This document shows, piece after piece, positions 1-11,099 of a DNA stretch of 64,000 nt; the stretch's first letter is position 1, and every line of letters starts with the position of its first letter. The notes under the pieces are model-generated. The model saw only the letters and a program-made list of their open reading frames with translations, made no database searches and was not told the origin of the DNA. The stretch lies in contig PUFA01000003.1 in assembly GCA_003508835.1 (NCBI GenBank), forward strand, positions 23,321,501 to 23,385,500. Direction: 5' to 3'. A program made the translations under genes and the position numbers. Source of the stretch: Eonycteris spelaea (Eukaryota > Chordata > Mammalia > Chiroptera > Pteropodidae).

Positions 1-720
1 ATTCTTTAACTCTGTGCCTGTTTGTTGGTGAGTTCAATCTATTTACATTTAGGGTGATTATCGAAATATGAGGTTTTCTTATAGCCATATTATCTTTTGC
101 TTTCTGGAAGCTCGGGGTTTTCATTGCTTCCTTGTCTTTGTGTTTTTGTTTTCTTTATTTTGGTTAGCTTTTGTGGGTTTTGCCTCTGGTTCTTCTTGTA
201 TTATGTTATACACTTCAGTTCTGAATCTTTGGTTTGTGGTGACCATTACAAATATGTAAAGGATAGTTATAGATATACAAGCGTCCATTTTCTTCTGTGT
301 GTGCCTTATCTCCATTGCCCTTTGTGAATTTGGATCTTTGAATCCTCCCCTTTTCAGTCATTGTTATCTCAGTTTGTCTCAATGTATGCTGAACATTCAT
401 TACTATCTCATTATAACAATTCTCTTCTTATTAAGCTTATAATGCCCTGTTCTTAGTAAGGGTTGCACTCCTCTGCTTCTATTTGTCTGATAGTCACTTT
501 ACTCATAATTATGGTATTTTTTTTTTGTATTGTGTTTTAGGTGAGCTGACCCCTTTCAGTATTCCTTGTAGTGCAGGCCTCGTAGTAGAGAATTCCCTCA
601 ATTTTTGTATTTCTAGAAAAGTCTTAATTTCTCCTTCATATCTAAAGGAGAACTTCAGCTCATACTCAGAACCAATAAATGGCCTATGATTATTAGATCA
701 CTTTGGTAAAGCTCTTCCCT
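1..720 (-). mobile_element. L1 LINE fragment (ORF2 region), antisense
   Basis: The stretch reads like the reverse complement of L1 ORF2. It has the familiar antisense text around the 'lattice' of ORF2 (a spacer-like 'tttacatttagggtgatta' near 43-61, and later the block near 560-660 that resembles the antisense 'reduced product / updated start' region seen in many L1s). Short open frames here are chance products of this repeat. The family is not assigned without a repeat library. Confidence 0.7.
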
Positions 721-788
721 CTTTTAAATTTTAAGTAACCTAATTTTAATTTCTTTCAAAGCTTGTCAATTATTTTTAATTATATATT

Positions 789-814
789 TGATTGATTGAT
801 TGATTGATTGATTG
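789..814. repeat. (GATT)n microsatellite
   Basis: About six and a half perfect copies of the tetramer GATT. The rest of the interval from 720 to 1134 is AT-rich DNA with no recognisable feature and would be intron 1 of DYNAP copy A. Confidence 0.95.
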
Positions 815-1134
815 CAATGGGAGAAGTGGCTTACTGCAATTTACCATATCCAGAATCTCCTTGAACTCTTTAGATCTTGTTTTTCTCATTTTGATATGAC
901 CCCCCAAAAATTATTCTTGAAAGCCTTAAGGTCTCTAGAAGTTTCATTGTGAGATGTTTTTTCTTATATAATCTCCTTATACCAGCTTGCCACATAATGA
1001 CATTTAACAAATGCATTAAATATGATGAGTATAAAAGATAATGCTTATTCTTAGATTTAACATCAATAATTATGTAACATAACTTTGTATTATATTACTT
1101 GAGCCATTTTTTTCTTATTCTTTTGTATATAAAG

Positions 1135-1299
1135 CCGTTTCTGAGCACAAGAAACGATGAAGCTCACAGTTCAGCATGTCAGTTTCCACCATCAACTGAT
1201 GTAACTAATGACGTTGGTACCAATTTAACCAGTGTCTGCACAAATACAGGGACCCTTGGATGCTCAGAATTTGCTAACAGAGAATTACAACATTATCAG
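1135..1299 (+). CDS. DYNAP-family copy A, cytoplasmic-side exon (55 codons)
   Basis: This is an internal coding exon of a DYNAP-like gene. It follows a pyrimidine-rich tract ending in TATATAAAG and ends at CAG|GTAATG. It is 165 bp long, phase 0 at both ends, exactly like the matching exon of copy B at 24726-24890, which uses the same GTAATG donor. The translation includes NDEAHSSACQF and TNLTSVCTNTGTLG, which align with human DYNAP as I recall it (an EAHSS block and an NLTxVC...G(I/T)L block). It lies N-terminal to the membrane segment, so it should be on the cytoplasmic side of a type II protein (inference). The preceding N-terminal exon should lie a few kb upstream, outside the window, as copy B has a 3.8-kb intron there. 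I call it a DYNAP paralogue, because copy B is closer to human DYNAP in this exon. Confidence 0.85.
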
Positions 1300-2159
1300 G
1301 TAATGTTTGGAACAACACTGTTTCTCTGGTTATGATGTAATGCACATGGAAATGCTCTTGATCTAATATTTTAGAAGAAAACAGCCAGTCAATTAACATT
1401 AACATTGTTCTTTTGAAAATCTGCAGCATCTTTTGATCATGTCAAGACACTGAGAGGAAATACAAGAAAGTGAGAGTTATGGGGCTTTTCATTTAAGGAG
1501 TTAATGGTCATGATGGAAAGACAAAAACATTCAGAATTTAGAAAACATATTTAAGAGATAAAGGAAATCAGTTTTGGGGTTCCTTTTTTTAGGACAACTG
1601 AGCGGGTGATGACAGCAAATGCACTGGCAGTGAATGACATTGTACCCCTTGCCAGATGGAAGATGACGTCATGTGTTAAGATCCTGTGGCCTCGTCCATG
1701 AGTGATCTGCCTCACTCTCCTTCCCTTCCTGCCTCTGAGCCAACTGTGGGCCTTCCATTAGCCCTCCTGGTTGTGGACTCATGTATTTTCAACCTTGACT
1801 TAGAAACCATTTAGTACTACAGTGGTTTGGTACCCAAAAGCAGATTTCCTGTATTCAGGACCAATTTTTCCTTATTATTCTGTTTTTCTCACCCTAAGTA
1901 CTAATCTCTGAGTCTTTCCCTCCCAGGTGAAAACTTGACTTTGACTGATTGGCTTACAGGTTTGGTTCTATGCTTCTAGCTCTGATATACACCCTTACTC
2001 TGGTTACTCCTGTTGTAGAGACAGTTCAGAGAGACTGAGAAAATAGAGAGGATAGAACCTTAACGTCAAGAGCCAGTGTGGAAGGATGTTATTTAGAGAA
2101 TACATCTCATGACCTCAAACAAGGCAGACAAGTCAGAGAGCTGAAAGTTATTTTAGATG

Positions 2160-2275
2160 TCTTTACTTAGAGACAGATGGAAAACACTGCAATCTAGGAA
2201 GTTTTTGTTTTGAAGATTCACACAGCTAGGTAGTGGCAGTATTAGCACTGGAGCACAGGTCTGAGGTCAGGTTAC
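2160..2275 (-). mobile_element. MIR SINE fragment, antisense
   Basis: The text 'cacacagctaggtagtggcag' followed by 'ctggagcacaggtctgag' is the antisense MIR core (acacagctag.aagtggcagagc...aacccaggtctg). It is diverged, as expected for this old family. Confidence 0.65.
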
Positions 2276-2954
2276 GATGTGTTTCTATTAATTTTGCTCT
2301 TCTTTTTAATAGTCAAACCAAAAATGAGGGTAATTACCTCCATTATCTGAGATGTGAGTATGGTTCCCCTCCCACCCTTTGGCTTCTCTCTAAGGCTCTG
2401 ATGACATGGGGCAGGAGGTGCAATTTGTCTTTGGGCTCTCTTAGTTGGTGCCTTGAATTCCCTTGACCGTAGTACCCAAGGCCTCTGCAGTGCTCTGATT
2501 GCCTAGTGGGTGCTGCTCTCAACACCCAGACTGAGGCTTACTGTCTAAGATCATCTTCTATTTGGGGGGACATTTAGGAGCTACTCTACATGCTCCAAAG
2601 ACATCTGTTGTGTGTTTGTTTCCTTCAGTGATCGGTTTTCAGTCATAAGAAAAGTGATAATAATGAGATGATTACTGAAATCAAATGGTTTTTTGAATAC
2701 TTTGTAAGCATAGGGAAACATTACCCATATTATTTCCTTTTTCACTATTTACAGCAATCCTATGCAATAGGTAATGTTATCCACATGAGGGAATTGAGGG
2801 TGTGCAAGGTAATGCAAATTTCCAAATGTCATCATCCGTCTAGTGAAAGGTGGAGTAAAAATTTAAACCTAAATCCGTTAGACTTCATGCCTGTGCTCTT
2901 AATTACTACAATGCACTGCCTTCTGCAAGAATCTAATTATGGAGGGTGTTTCTT

Positions 2955-3110
2955 ATTTTAATCTCCTCAACACACTTAGAGGTAGATACAATTATCTTCC
3001 TTTAGATATAAGGCAAGTTGAGAATTAGACAAGAAACTTTCTCAGAATATTAATGGTAAGGGATTTAAATTCAAGACTCTGATCTCAAGACTTGCATGTT
3101 TTACATTATG
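2955..3110 (-). mobile_element. MIR SINE fragment, antisense
   Basis: Antisense MIR order is visible: 'acacttagaggtagatac..ttatcttcctttaga', then 'gcaagttgagaattaga', then 'ggatttaaattcaagactctgat'. It is strongly diverged. Confidence 0.55.
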
Positions 3111-3931
3111 GAATGTTTCCTCCACAATTACAAATTATATATATAGATAAATATATACCTTATGTACATAAATTACATAGATACTTATATGTGTAATTTG
3201 TTTACATATGGCATTTTAGAGTTTGAAAAGTAATCGAACTGACATTAATTCTTATTCTAATCTTGTCACGTAGAATTTTGTGAGTGAAAGAATAGGATCC
3301 AGGAGTGAGCATCTTACCCAGTGGAAATAGCCACTGGGAGGATAACCTGGATTTTAACAAATGTTTTTACTCTGAATTTAATGCTGCCAAATAGTCGCCA
3401 GGAGGAAAGTTAGCCAGAAAAGTTCACAAGACGTGAATTACCTCAGTTAGAGTGAAGACTCCAAGGCAGCCAAATTTCTGATAGTTGACAAGCCAGAAGG
3501 AGAGGAAAATTTAATCAGCTGATCTTTTGGGTCACTCAGATCACTGTGTGCAGCTGTCACCCAACATGTAGAGATACTTCTGTGGCAGTGGGAGGAACAA
3601 AGAGGATCTAAGAAGATTCTTTTTTTTTTTTTTTTTTAGTTTGAGATACAGATATATGAATAGAAAGCGTTAGATGTCAGCGGAAATTTCTATTTTCCTA
3701 TATTAAAGATAGTACAAAGACCAAGTCCTTTCTAATTGAAAACTTACGTTTGAGTCAATTTTTGTTATCAGATGCTATTAAGAGAGTGCTTTATGCTTCT
3801 ACTTTTTTACAGTGAAGTAATATGTGTATATGTGTTTATATATATATATATATTATAAAGGATTATAAATGGCACTAATTTTTTTTTAAACTTTATTTCA
3901 TCTCAAGTAACTTTATATAAATTCTTTCCAG

Positions 3932-4240
3932 GAGACTTGCAATGTCTTCAATGACTGGTCTTTGTGGAAAATCTTCCTGGCTTGTCTCTTAGCCTGTGTG
4001 ATAACAACAGCAATTGGAGTACTAATAGTGTGTCTGGTGTTTAATGGGAAAAATAATAATGCATCCGCTGTCACACAACTTCCTTCAAATCAAGGCACAA
4101 CTTCACCTACAACAGAAACTAAAACTACAGTTTCCACTACCATAACTGAGTCAGCCACACCATCCACTATGAAACCATCTCTGAAATCACTGCTAGCACT
4201 GCAGCAGACCAACAGTAATACCTGGCCTGACTACCACTAG
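3932..4240 (+). CDS. DYNAP-family copy A, membrane and tail exon to first stop (102 codons)
   Basis: The exon follows a TTCTTTCCAG acceptor and continues copy A in phase 0. Its start (residues ETCNVFNDWSLWK) leads into one hydrophobic segment, IFLACLLACVITTAIGVLIV, nearly identical to that of copy B and to human DYNAP as recalled. Human DYNAP is a Golgi/plasma-membrane protein reported to bind dynactin and promote Akt activation. No signal peptide is present, so type II topology is inferred. After the membrane there is an N-glycosylation sequon (NAS) and a Ser/Thr-rich stretch (TTSPTTETKTTVSTTITES). The frame then loses its mucin-like character at about 4165-4237 and meets TAG at 4238-4240. 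Directly after this TAG the same frame is mucin-like again, so the truncation may be a mutation or a sequence error. The last residues (SNTWPDYH) look like out-of-frame text. Confidence 0.85.
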   Translation, partial: ETCNVFNDWSLWKIFLACLLACVITTAIGVLIVCLVFNGKNNNASAVTQLPSNQGTTSPTTETKTTVSTTITESATPSTMKPSLKSLLALQQTNSNTWPDYH

Positions 4241-7200
4241 GGGACAACGACAATAGCTACCACGGCAGCTTCTAAAAATCCCACAACCACTTCCACAGAA
4301 CCAGCTACCACCGCTGCCAGCACTAGCACTGAGGCTACAACCACACCACCACTGTGGCTTCACAGAATCCACAACCACAACAGCAGCCACCACTTCCACA
4401 GAACCAGCTCCAGCTGCCAGCACTAGCACTGAGGCTACAACCACACAGCCACCACTGTGGCTTCTACAGAATCCACAACCACAACAGCAGCCACCACTTC
4501 CACAGAACCAGCTACCACCGCTGCCAGCACTAGCACTGAGGCTACAACCACAGCGGCCACCACTGTGGCTTCTACAGAATCCACAACCACAACAGCAGCC
4601 ACCACTTCCACAGAACCAGCTACCACCGCTGCCAGCACTAGCACTGAGGCTACAACCACAGCGGCCACCACTGTGGCTTCTACAGAATCCACAACCACAA
4701 CAGCAGCCACCACTTCCACAGAACCAGCTACCACCGCTGCCAGCACTAGCACTGAGGCTACAACCACACGGCCACCACTGTGGCTTCTACAGAATCCACA
4801 ACCACAACAGCAGCCACCACTTCCACAGAACCAGCTACCACCGCTGCCAGCACTAGCACTGAGGCTACAACCACAGCGGCCACCACTGTGGCTTCTACAG
4901 AATCCACAACCACAACAGCAGCCACACTTCCACAGAACCAGCTACCACCGCTGCCAGCACTAGCACTGAGGCTACAACCACAGCGGCCACCACTGTGGCT
5001 TCTACAGAATCCACAACCACAAGAGCAGCCACCACTTCCACAGAACCAGCTACCACCGCTGCCAGCACTAGCACTGAGGCTACAACCACAGCGGCCACCA
5101 CTGTGGCTTCTACAGAATCCACAACCACAACAGCAGCCACCACTTCCACAGAACCAGCTACCACCGCTGCCAGCACTAGCACTGAGGCTACAACCACAGC
5201 GGCCACCACTGTGGCTTCTACAGAATCCACAACCACAACAGCAGCCACCACTTCCACAGAACCAGCTACCACCGCTGCCAGCACTAGCACTGAGGCTACA
5301 ACCACAGCGGCCACCACTGTGGCTTCTACAGAATCCACAACCACAACAGCAGCCACCACTTCCACAGAACCAGCTACCACCGCTGCCAGCACTAGCACTG
5401 AGGCTACAACCACAGCGGCCACCACTGTGGCTTCTACAGAATCCACAACCACAACAGCAGCCACCACTTCCACAGAACCAGCTACCACCGCTGCCAGCAC
5501 TAGCACTGAGGCTACAACCACAGCGGCCACCACTGTGGCTTCTACAGAATCCACAACCACAACAGCAGCCACCACTTCCACAGAACCAGCTACCACCGCT
5601 GCCAGCACTAGCACTGAGGCTACAACCACAGCGGCCACCACTGTGGCTTCTACAGAATCCACAACCACAACAGCAGCCACCACTTCCACAGAACCAGCTA
5701 CCACCGCTGCCAGCACTAGCACTGAGGCTACAACCACAGCGGCCACCACTGTGGCTTCTACAGAATCCACAACCACAACAGCAGCCACCACTTCCACAGA
5801 ACCAGCTACCACCGCTGCCAGCACTAGCACTGAGGCTACAACCACAGCGGCCACCACTGTGGCTTCTACAGAATCCACAACCACAACAGCAGCCACCACT
5901 TCCACAGAACCAGCTACCACGCTGCCGCCAGCACTAGCACTGAGGCTACAACCACAGCGGCCACCACTGTGGCTTCTACAGAATACAACCACAACAGCAG
6001 CCACCACTTCCACAGAACCAGCTACCACCGCTGCCAGCACTAGCACTGAGGCTACAACCACAGCGGCCACCACTGTGGCTTCTACACAACCACAACAGCA
6101 GCCACCACTTCCACAGAACCAGCTACCACCGCTGCCAGCACTAGCACTGAGGCTACAACCACAGCGGCCACCACTGTGGCTTCTACAGAATCCACAACCA
6201 CAACAGCAGCCACCACTTCCACAGAACCAGCTACCACCGCTGCCAGCACTAGCACTGAGGCTACAACCACAGCGGCCACCACTGTGGCTTCTACAGAATC
6301 CACAACCACAACAGCAGCCACCACTTCCACAGAACCAGCTACCACCGCTGCCAGCACTAGCACTGAGGCTACAACCACAGCGGCCACCACTGTGGCTTCT
6401 ACAGAATCCACAACCACAACAGCAGCCACCACTTCACAGAACCAGCTACCACGCTGCCAGCACTAGCACTGAGGCTACAACCACAGCGGCCACCACTGTG
6501 GCTTCTACAGCAACAAACCACAACAGCAGCCACCACTTCCACAGAACCAGCTACCACCGCTGCCAGCACTAGCACTGAGGCTACAACCACAGCGGCCACC
6601 ACTGTGGCTTCTACAGAATCCACAACCACAACAGCAGCCACCACTTCCACAGAGCCAGCTACCACCGCTGCCAGCACTAGCACTGAGGCTACAACACACG
6701 GCCACCACTGTGGCTTCTACAACCACAACCACAACAGCAGCCACCACTTCCACAGAACCAGCTACCAGCTGCCAGCACTAGCACTGAGGCTACAACCACA
6801 GCGGCCACCACTGTGGCTTCTACAGAATCCACAACCACAACAGCAGCCACCACTTCCACAGAACCAGCTACCACCGCTGCCAGCACTAGCACTGAGGCTA
6901 CAACCACAGCGGCCACCACTGTGCTTCTACAGAATCCACAACCAAACAGCAGCCACCACTTCCACAGAACCAGCTACCACCGCTGCCAGCACTAGCACTG
7001 AGGCTACAACCACAGCGGCCACCACTGTGGCTTCTACAGAATCCACAACCACAACAGCAGCCACCACTTCCACAGAAGCCACCTACCACCGCTGCCAGCA
7101 CTAGCACTGAGGCTACAACCACAGCGGCCACCACTGTGCTTCTACAGAATCCACAACCACAACAGCAGCCACCACTTCCACAGAACCAGCTACCACCGCT

Positions 7201-7861
7201 GCCAGCACTAGCACTGAGGCTACAACACAGCGGCCACCACTGTGGCTTCTACAGAACCCACAACCACAGCAGCCACCACTTCCACAGAACCAGCAGCTAC
7301 CACCAGCTGCCAGCACTAGCACTGAGGTTACAACCACAGCGGCCACCACTGTGCTTCTACAGAATCCACAACCACAACAGCAGCCACCACTTCCACAGAA
7401 CCAGCTACCACCGCTGCCCAGCACTAGCACTGAGGCTACAACCACAGCGGCCACCACTGTGGCTTCTACAGAATCCACAACCACAACAGCAGCCACCACT
7501 TCCACAGAACCAGCTACCACCGCTGCCAGCACTAGCACTGAGCTACAACCACAGTGGGCCACCACTGTGCTCTACATAGCACAACCCAACAGCAGCCACC
7601 ACTTCCACAGAACCAGCTACCACGCTTGCCAGCACTAGCACTGAGGTTACAACCACAGCGGCCACTACTGTGGCTTCTACAGAACCCACAACCACAACAG
7701 CAGCCACCACTTCCACAGAACCAGCTACCACCGCTGCCAGCACTAGCACTGAGGCTACAACCACAGCGGCCACCACTGTGGCTTCTACAGAATCCACAAC
7801 CACAACAGCAGCCACCACTTCCACAGATCCAGCTACCACTGCTGCCAGCACTAGCACTTGA
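4241..7861 (+). repeat. 108-bp minisatellite (VNTR) encoding a mucin-like tail in DYNAP copy A
   Basis: The repeat unit is 108 bp, that is 36 codons. I find the landmark CACTAGCACT 34 times between 4321 and 7858. In the coding frame the unit holds 17 Thr, 5 Ser, 9 Ala, 3 Glu, 1 Pro and 1 Val, with blocks such as TESTTTTAATTSTEPATTAAS. This closely matches the short Ser/Thr tail of human DYNAP (TATAATTSTEP as recalled), so the array is an expansion of the gene's own tail. If translated it would be an O-glycosylated ectodomain (inference). Spacing is exactly 108 from 4958 to 5822 (nine landmarks, eight intervals), but elsewhere intervals of 100, 101, 103, 106, 107, 109 or 110 break the frame. 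The first unit (4321) and last three (7633, 7741, 7849) share the exon's frame. An in-frame TGA at 7859-7861 closes the homogeneous array. Because the unit is divisible by three, several other frames are also open; these are by-products. Confidence 0.93.
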
Positions 7862-9130
7862 TCTACTTCCACAATGGCCTCCACTGTGACTATTACAGAA
7901 CCGCCTCCACGAGAGCAGCAACCACTTCCTCAGAACCACTTACCACATGTGCTAGAACTGCTACTGAGTCTGTAACCACAACGATTACAGCTGAGGCTTC
8001 TATAGAAGCCACATCAACAACATGGGCTACCCATTCCACAGAAACGCCCACCACATCTGCCAGCAGTGTATCCCGAGACTGTAGCCAGAATGTCCACCAC
8101 TGTGGCCTCTACAAAAACTATAGCCACAGCTGCAGCTACCACTTCCACAGAGTCACCTACCACAGCTTTCAGTACTACCACTGAGCCTGCAACTACACCA
8201 TCTACTACTGTGGGTTCTACAGTAGCCACAACCAGAAAAGCAGCTGTCACTTCAACATAATACCCTATCACAGCTGCCAGCATATCCACTGAGTCTACAA
8301 CTACAACGGTTACCACTGAGGCTACCACTGCTCGCAATCACAATGGCAGCCACCACTTCCACAGGACCACCTACCACAGCTGCCAGCCCTACCGCTGAGC
8401 CTCAGCCACAACATCTACCACCGTGGATTCTATAGAACCCACAACCACAACAGCAGCCACCACTTCCACAGAACCCCCTACCACAGCTGTCAGCACTACT
8501 ATTGAGACTGCAACTCCAACGTCCACTACTGTGGCTTCTACAGGAGCCACAACCACAACTGTAAGTACCACTTCCACAAGACCACCTATCACCGCCAGCA
8601 GCAGTACCACTAGGTCTGCAAACACAACGCCTATCACGTGGCTATTACAGGAGCAACAACCACAGCTGAAGCTACTACTTCCATTGAACCACCTCCCACT
8701 GCCGCCCGCACTACCACTGCGGCTATAGCCACGATGGACTTCACTAGCCCTTCTACAGAAGCTATAAGCACGCAGTAGCCACCGCTTAACCTGCAACTAC
8801 AACGACCATCAGAACTTCAGCAGCACCAACTACCACACAACTTCCAGCACTACCCCTGCAGCTACTAGAACCAACTGCTACAACTTCTATTAGTACATTT
8901 GAGGCTGCAACCACAAAGGACACCAATACTGCTTCTACCGAACCTCCGACCACCATTTAAGCAGCTACGGTAACCGAATCATCTATCACACAGCTACCAG
9001 CACTACCATTAAGGCTACGATCAATCACCACAGCTACCCCAACTGCTTCTACTGAATCTGCAAGCACTATAGCAGTTACTACTTCATCTGAACTCCCAAG
9101 CCCAACTGTGGACACCATCTTTATGTGAAC
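7862..9130 (+). repeat. Degenerate flank of the DYNAP copy A minisatellite
   Basis: Older, diverged units continue the same period. The landmark 'ac(c/t)acttcc(a/t)cag' recurs near 7921, 8029, 8139, 8246, 8351, 8458, 8567 and 8675, and weaker units run on to about 9130. Short mucin-like reading frames survive in pieces (for example MDSIEPTTTTAATTSTEPPT from 8423, and STTVASTKTIATAAATTSTE around 8090), in changing frames and with stops. This is the typical eroded edge of an array whose centre has been homogenised. Confidence 0.85.
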
Positions 9131-9870
9131 CTACCACTGTAAAGTCTAAGCATTGTCCTTTCCACTGTCCGCATCACTACAACTGCACTTATATTTTCTC
9201 TTGCACCTTACCAGGAATACCAGGTGCATGTACTGAATCTATAACCACAGTTACTTAACTGACTCTCATTATGAGGTTACAATACCAGGTCAACTCTTTC
9301 TCATCCACAATGGCAACCCCTCTCTCCAGATGATGCTACAACTATAAATCAAATCATTCAACAAATTCAACTCAAATCTGAAAAATTCCTATTTCAAGAG
9401 AACCTATAATAGCATCAGTTTTACAGAATCTCCAGAGACTGCTATTCTTTCATTTAATATACATCACCCTCAATGGTACATACATCTTAATGACCGAATC
9501 TAGTCTGTTTTCTTATGCAAGTAAAGCATCTTCAACCTGCACTGCCACCACCTCAGGTAAAAATAAAATCAACACAGATGCTACCAACTCAACTGACTTT
9601 TCAATCAAACACCATAATGACTTCAGCTGAATTTATAATATCCACAAACATTACCAATTATTAGAAAATTCACATTACCTTCTAAGTAATCTATTATCAC
9701 AATGCAGGTAGCAATTCTACTGCCCCTTCAAATGACTCCATTGCCACAACAGCATTACATCAACAAAGCATCGATTCTGCAGTCATAGTACAATTTCTAT
9801 GCATCATCATTCCTACAGTTAGTAATAAATTCTTATAATCATTGCTGTTTTCATTTATGGAATAAATATT
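9131..9870 (+). other. Decayed tail and probable 3' UTR of DYNAP copy A
   Basis: Ser/Thr-rich fragments fade out here (for example 'actgccaccacctcagg' at about 9541-9557). AATAAA hexamers occur near 9551 and at 9861-9866; the second could be a polyadenylation signal, but this is only a guess from position. No open frame of note. Confidence 0.4.
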
Positions 9871-9917
9871 TATTACTTACTAGTTGCAAGGTACACTTAC
9901 TGGTTAAACAGAAGCCA
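9819..9917 (+). repeat. 99-bp inverted duplication, left arm
   Basis: This segment is the reverse complement of 11445-11543 with 91 of 99 positions identical and no gaps. Homology stops sharply on both sides of both arms. Part of it resembles an antisense L2/MIR 3' end ('ggaataaatatttattac..actagttgc'), but the identity is far too high for two independent old insertions. Confidence 0.85.
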
Positions 9918-11099
9918 CATCACTGCAGAGATGTGGAATTGGAAAATAGTAAAAACTGTGTCTTCTTTAACAAAAGAGGAGAGTCCAGTCAGTGATACAT
10001 TTGATAAATAATACAAAGTATCACAAAAAATAATGAAATAGGATTAAAGGGTTTTAATCAAGTTTTATTACATTCACTGCATATAATTACAGTATGCTAA
10101 CGAAATACAGGAAAGCATCTCTGTAGAACTGACTTGAAAGAATGTTGAAAATCATTTCTAATTAGCATCATGGCTATTTAAATATTTGTTTGCTTGAAAT
10201 TACATCTTTTTCTTTTGGATAAGAAAAGCATTTACCACCCACTCCTAACCACATGCTCATGTGCCTATATACTACACAGCCGCCTTTGGTTTACAGGTCA
10301 AATTAACACCAACAAATGGCACTGATGTTTGTTAATGCTTAAAAACATATTTCTTGATTTCTGTCAACCTCATTAACATCATCCAAAAGATGTAACAACT
10401 CATGATGCCCTTCTTGGTTTAATGCTTCAACCTGTGGGTTATCAATCCTATGTGCACACTTTTTGAAAAAAAATATTGATTTATGGCCCATCCTTGATGA
10501 TTCGGATTCAGTGGGACTGCAGTGGGTTGCAAGTACCATAACACTAATATAAATCTGTCAGTTACTAAGAACTCTAAATAACAGAATTCAAATGTGTAGG
10601 TTTCTTACTATTTGCGTAGTTATTTTTCTTTTTTTGAAGATTCTCTAGTATTTGGGCAGATAGCAGACACAAGTAAATATTTATTACAGTATTTAATAGA
10701 GTGTTTTTATAAGATTACTGTAAAAAATAGTAGAAAACTAATTTATTAAACTGAAAAGAGAGAACACATTTAAAATATGTTTAAAATCAAAATGATTTAA
10801 AGAGAAAATGAAATATAATTTTACATAATCTAAGAAGAAAACATGGTAATAAATAAATGTATTTAACAACCCTCACCAAATAGAAAGTCTTTTTCCTATT
10901 ACATACAAAATTTGTGTATTAAAGACTAAAACTTTGGAATAAAAAATGATTTATTCACATTTGGTAACATTTTAATAAATAGCAACAAGTAACCAACATA
11001 AATCAATAGATTAAGTTTACTTTGTATGGAAATCGCATTATTTAAAATCTCACCAAGATTGAGAGTCTGCATACTAAATTGTTAAATCTAAATGTCGTT

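Larger units (their letters stand above)
1300..3931 (+). other. Intron of DYNAP copy A
   Basis: The intron runs from GTAATG to TTTCCAG. The part at about 1740-2035 resembles the equivalent intron of copy B near 25400-25650 (shared 'aaacttgac..tgac' and 'gtagag' blocks), which supports duplication of a whole genomic segment rather than retroposition. It also contains two antisense MIR fragments, a poly-T run at 3620-3637 and a (TA)n run near 3838-3855. No other coding feature is seen. Confidence 0.75.

Noticed and set aside
4457..6572. Long open frames of 96-525 codons across the minisatellite as separate genes
   Set aside because: They are register variants of one 108-bp unit; most start at an internal TG-type codon in a repeat, and none has its own exon structure.
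4241..7861. CRISPR-like or satellite array
   Set aside because: The units are directly abutting with no unique spacers, and the unit matches the coding tail of the adjacent DYNAP exon in a mammalian context.
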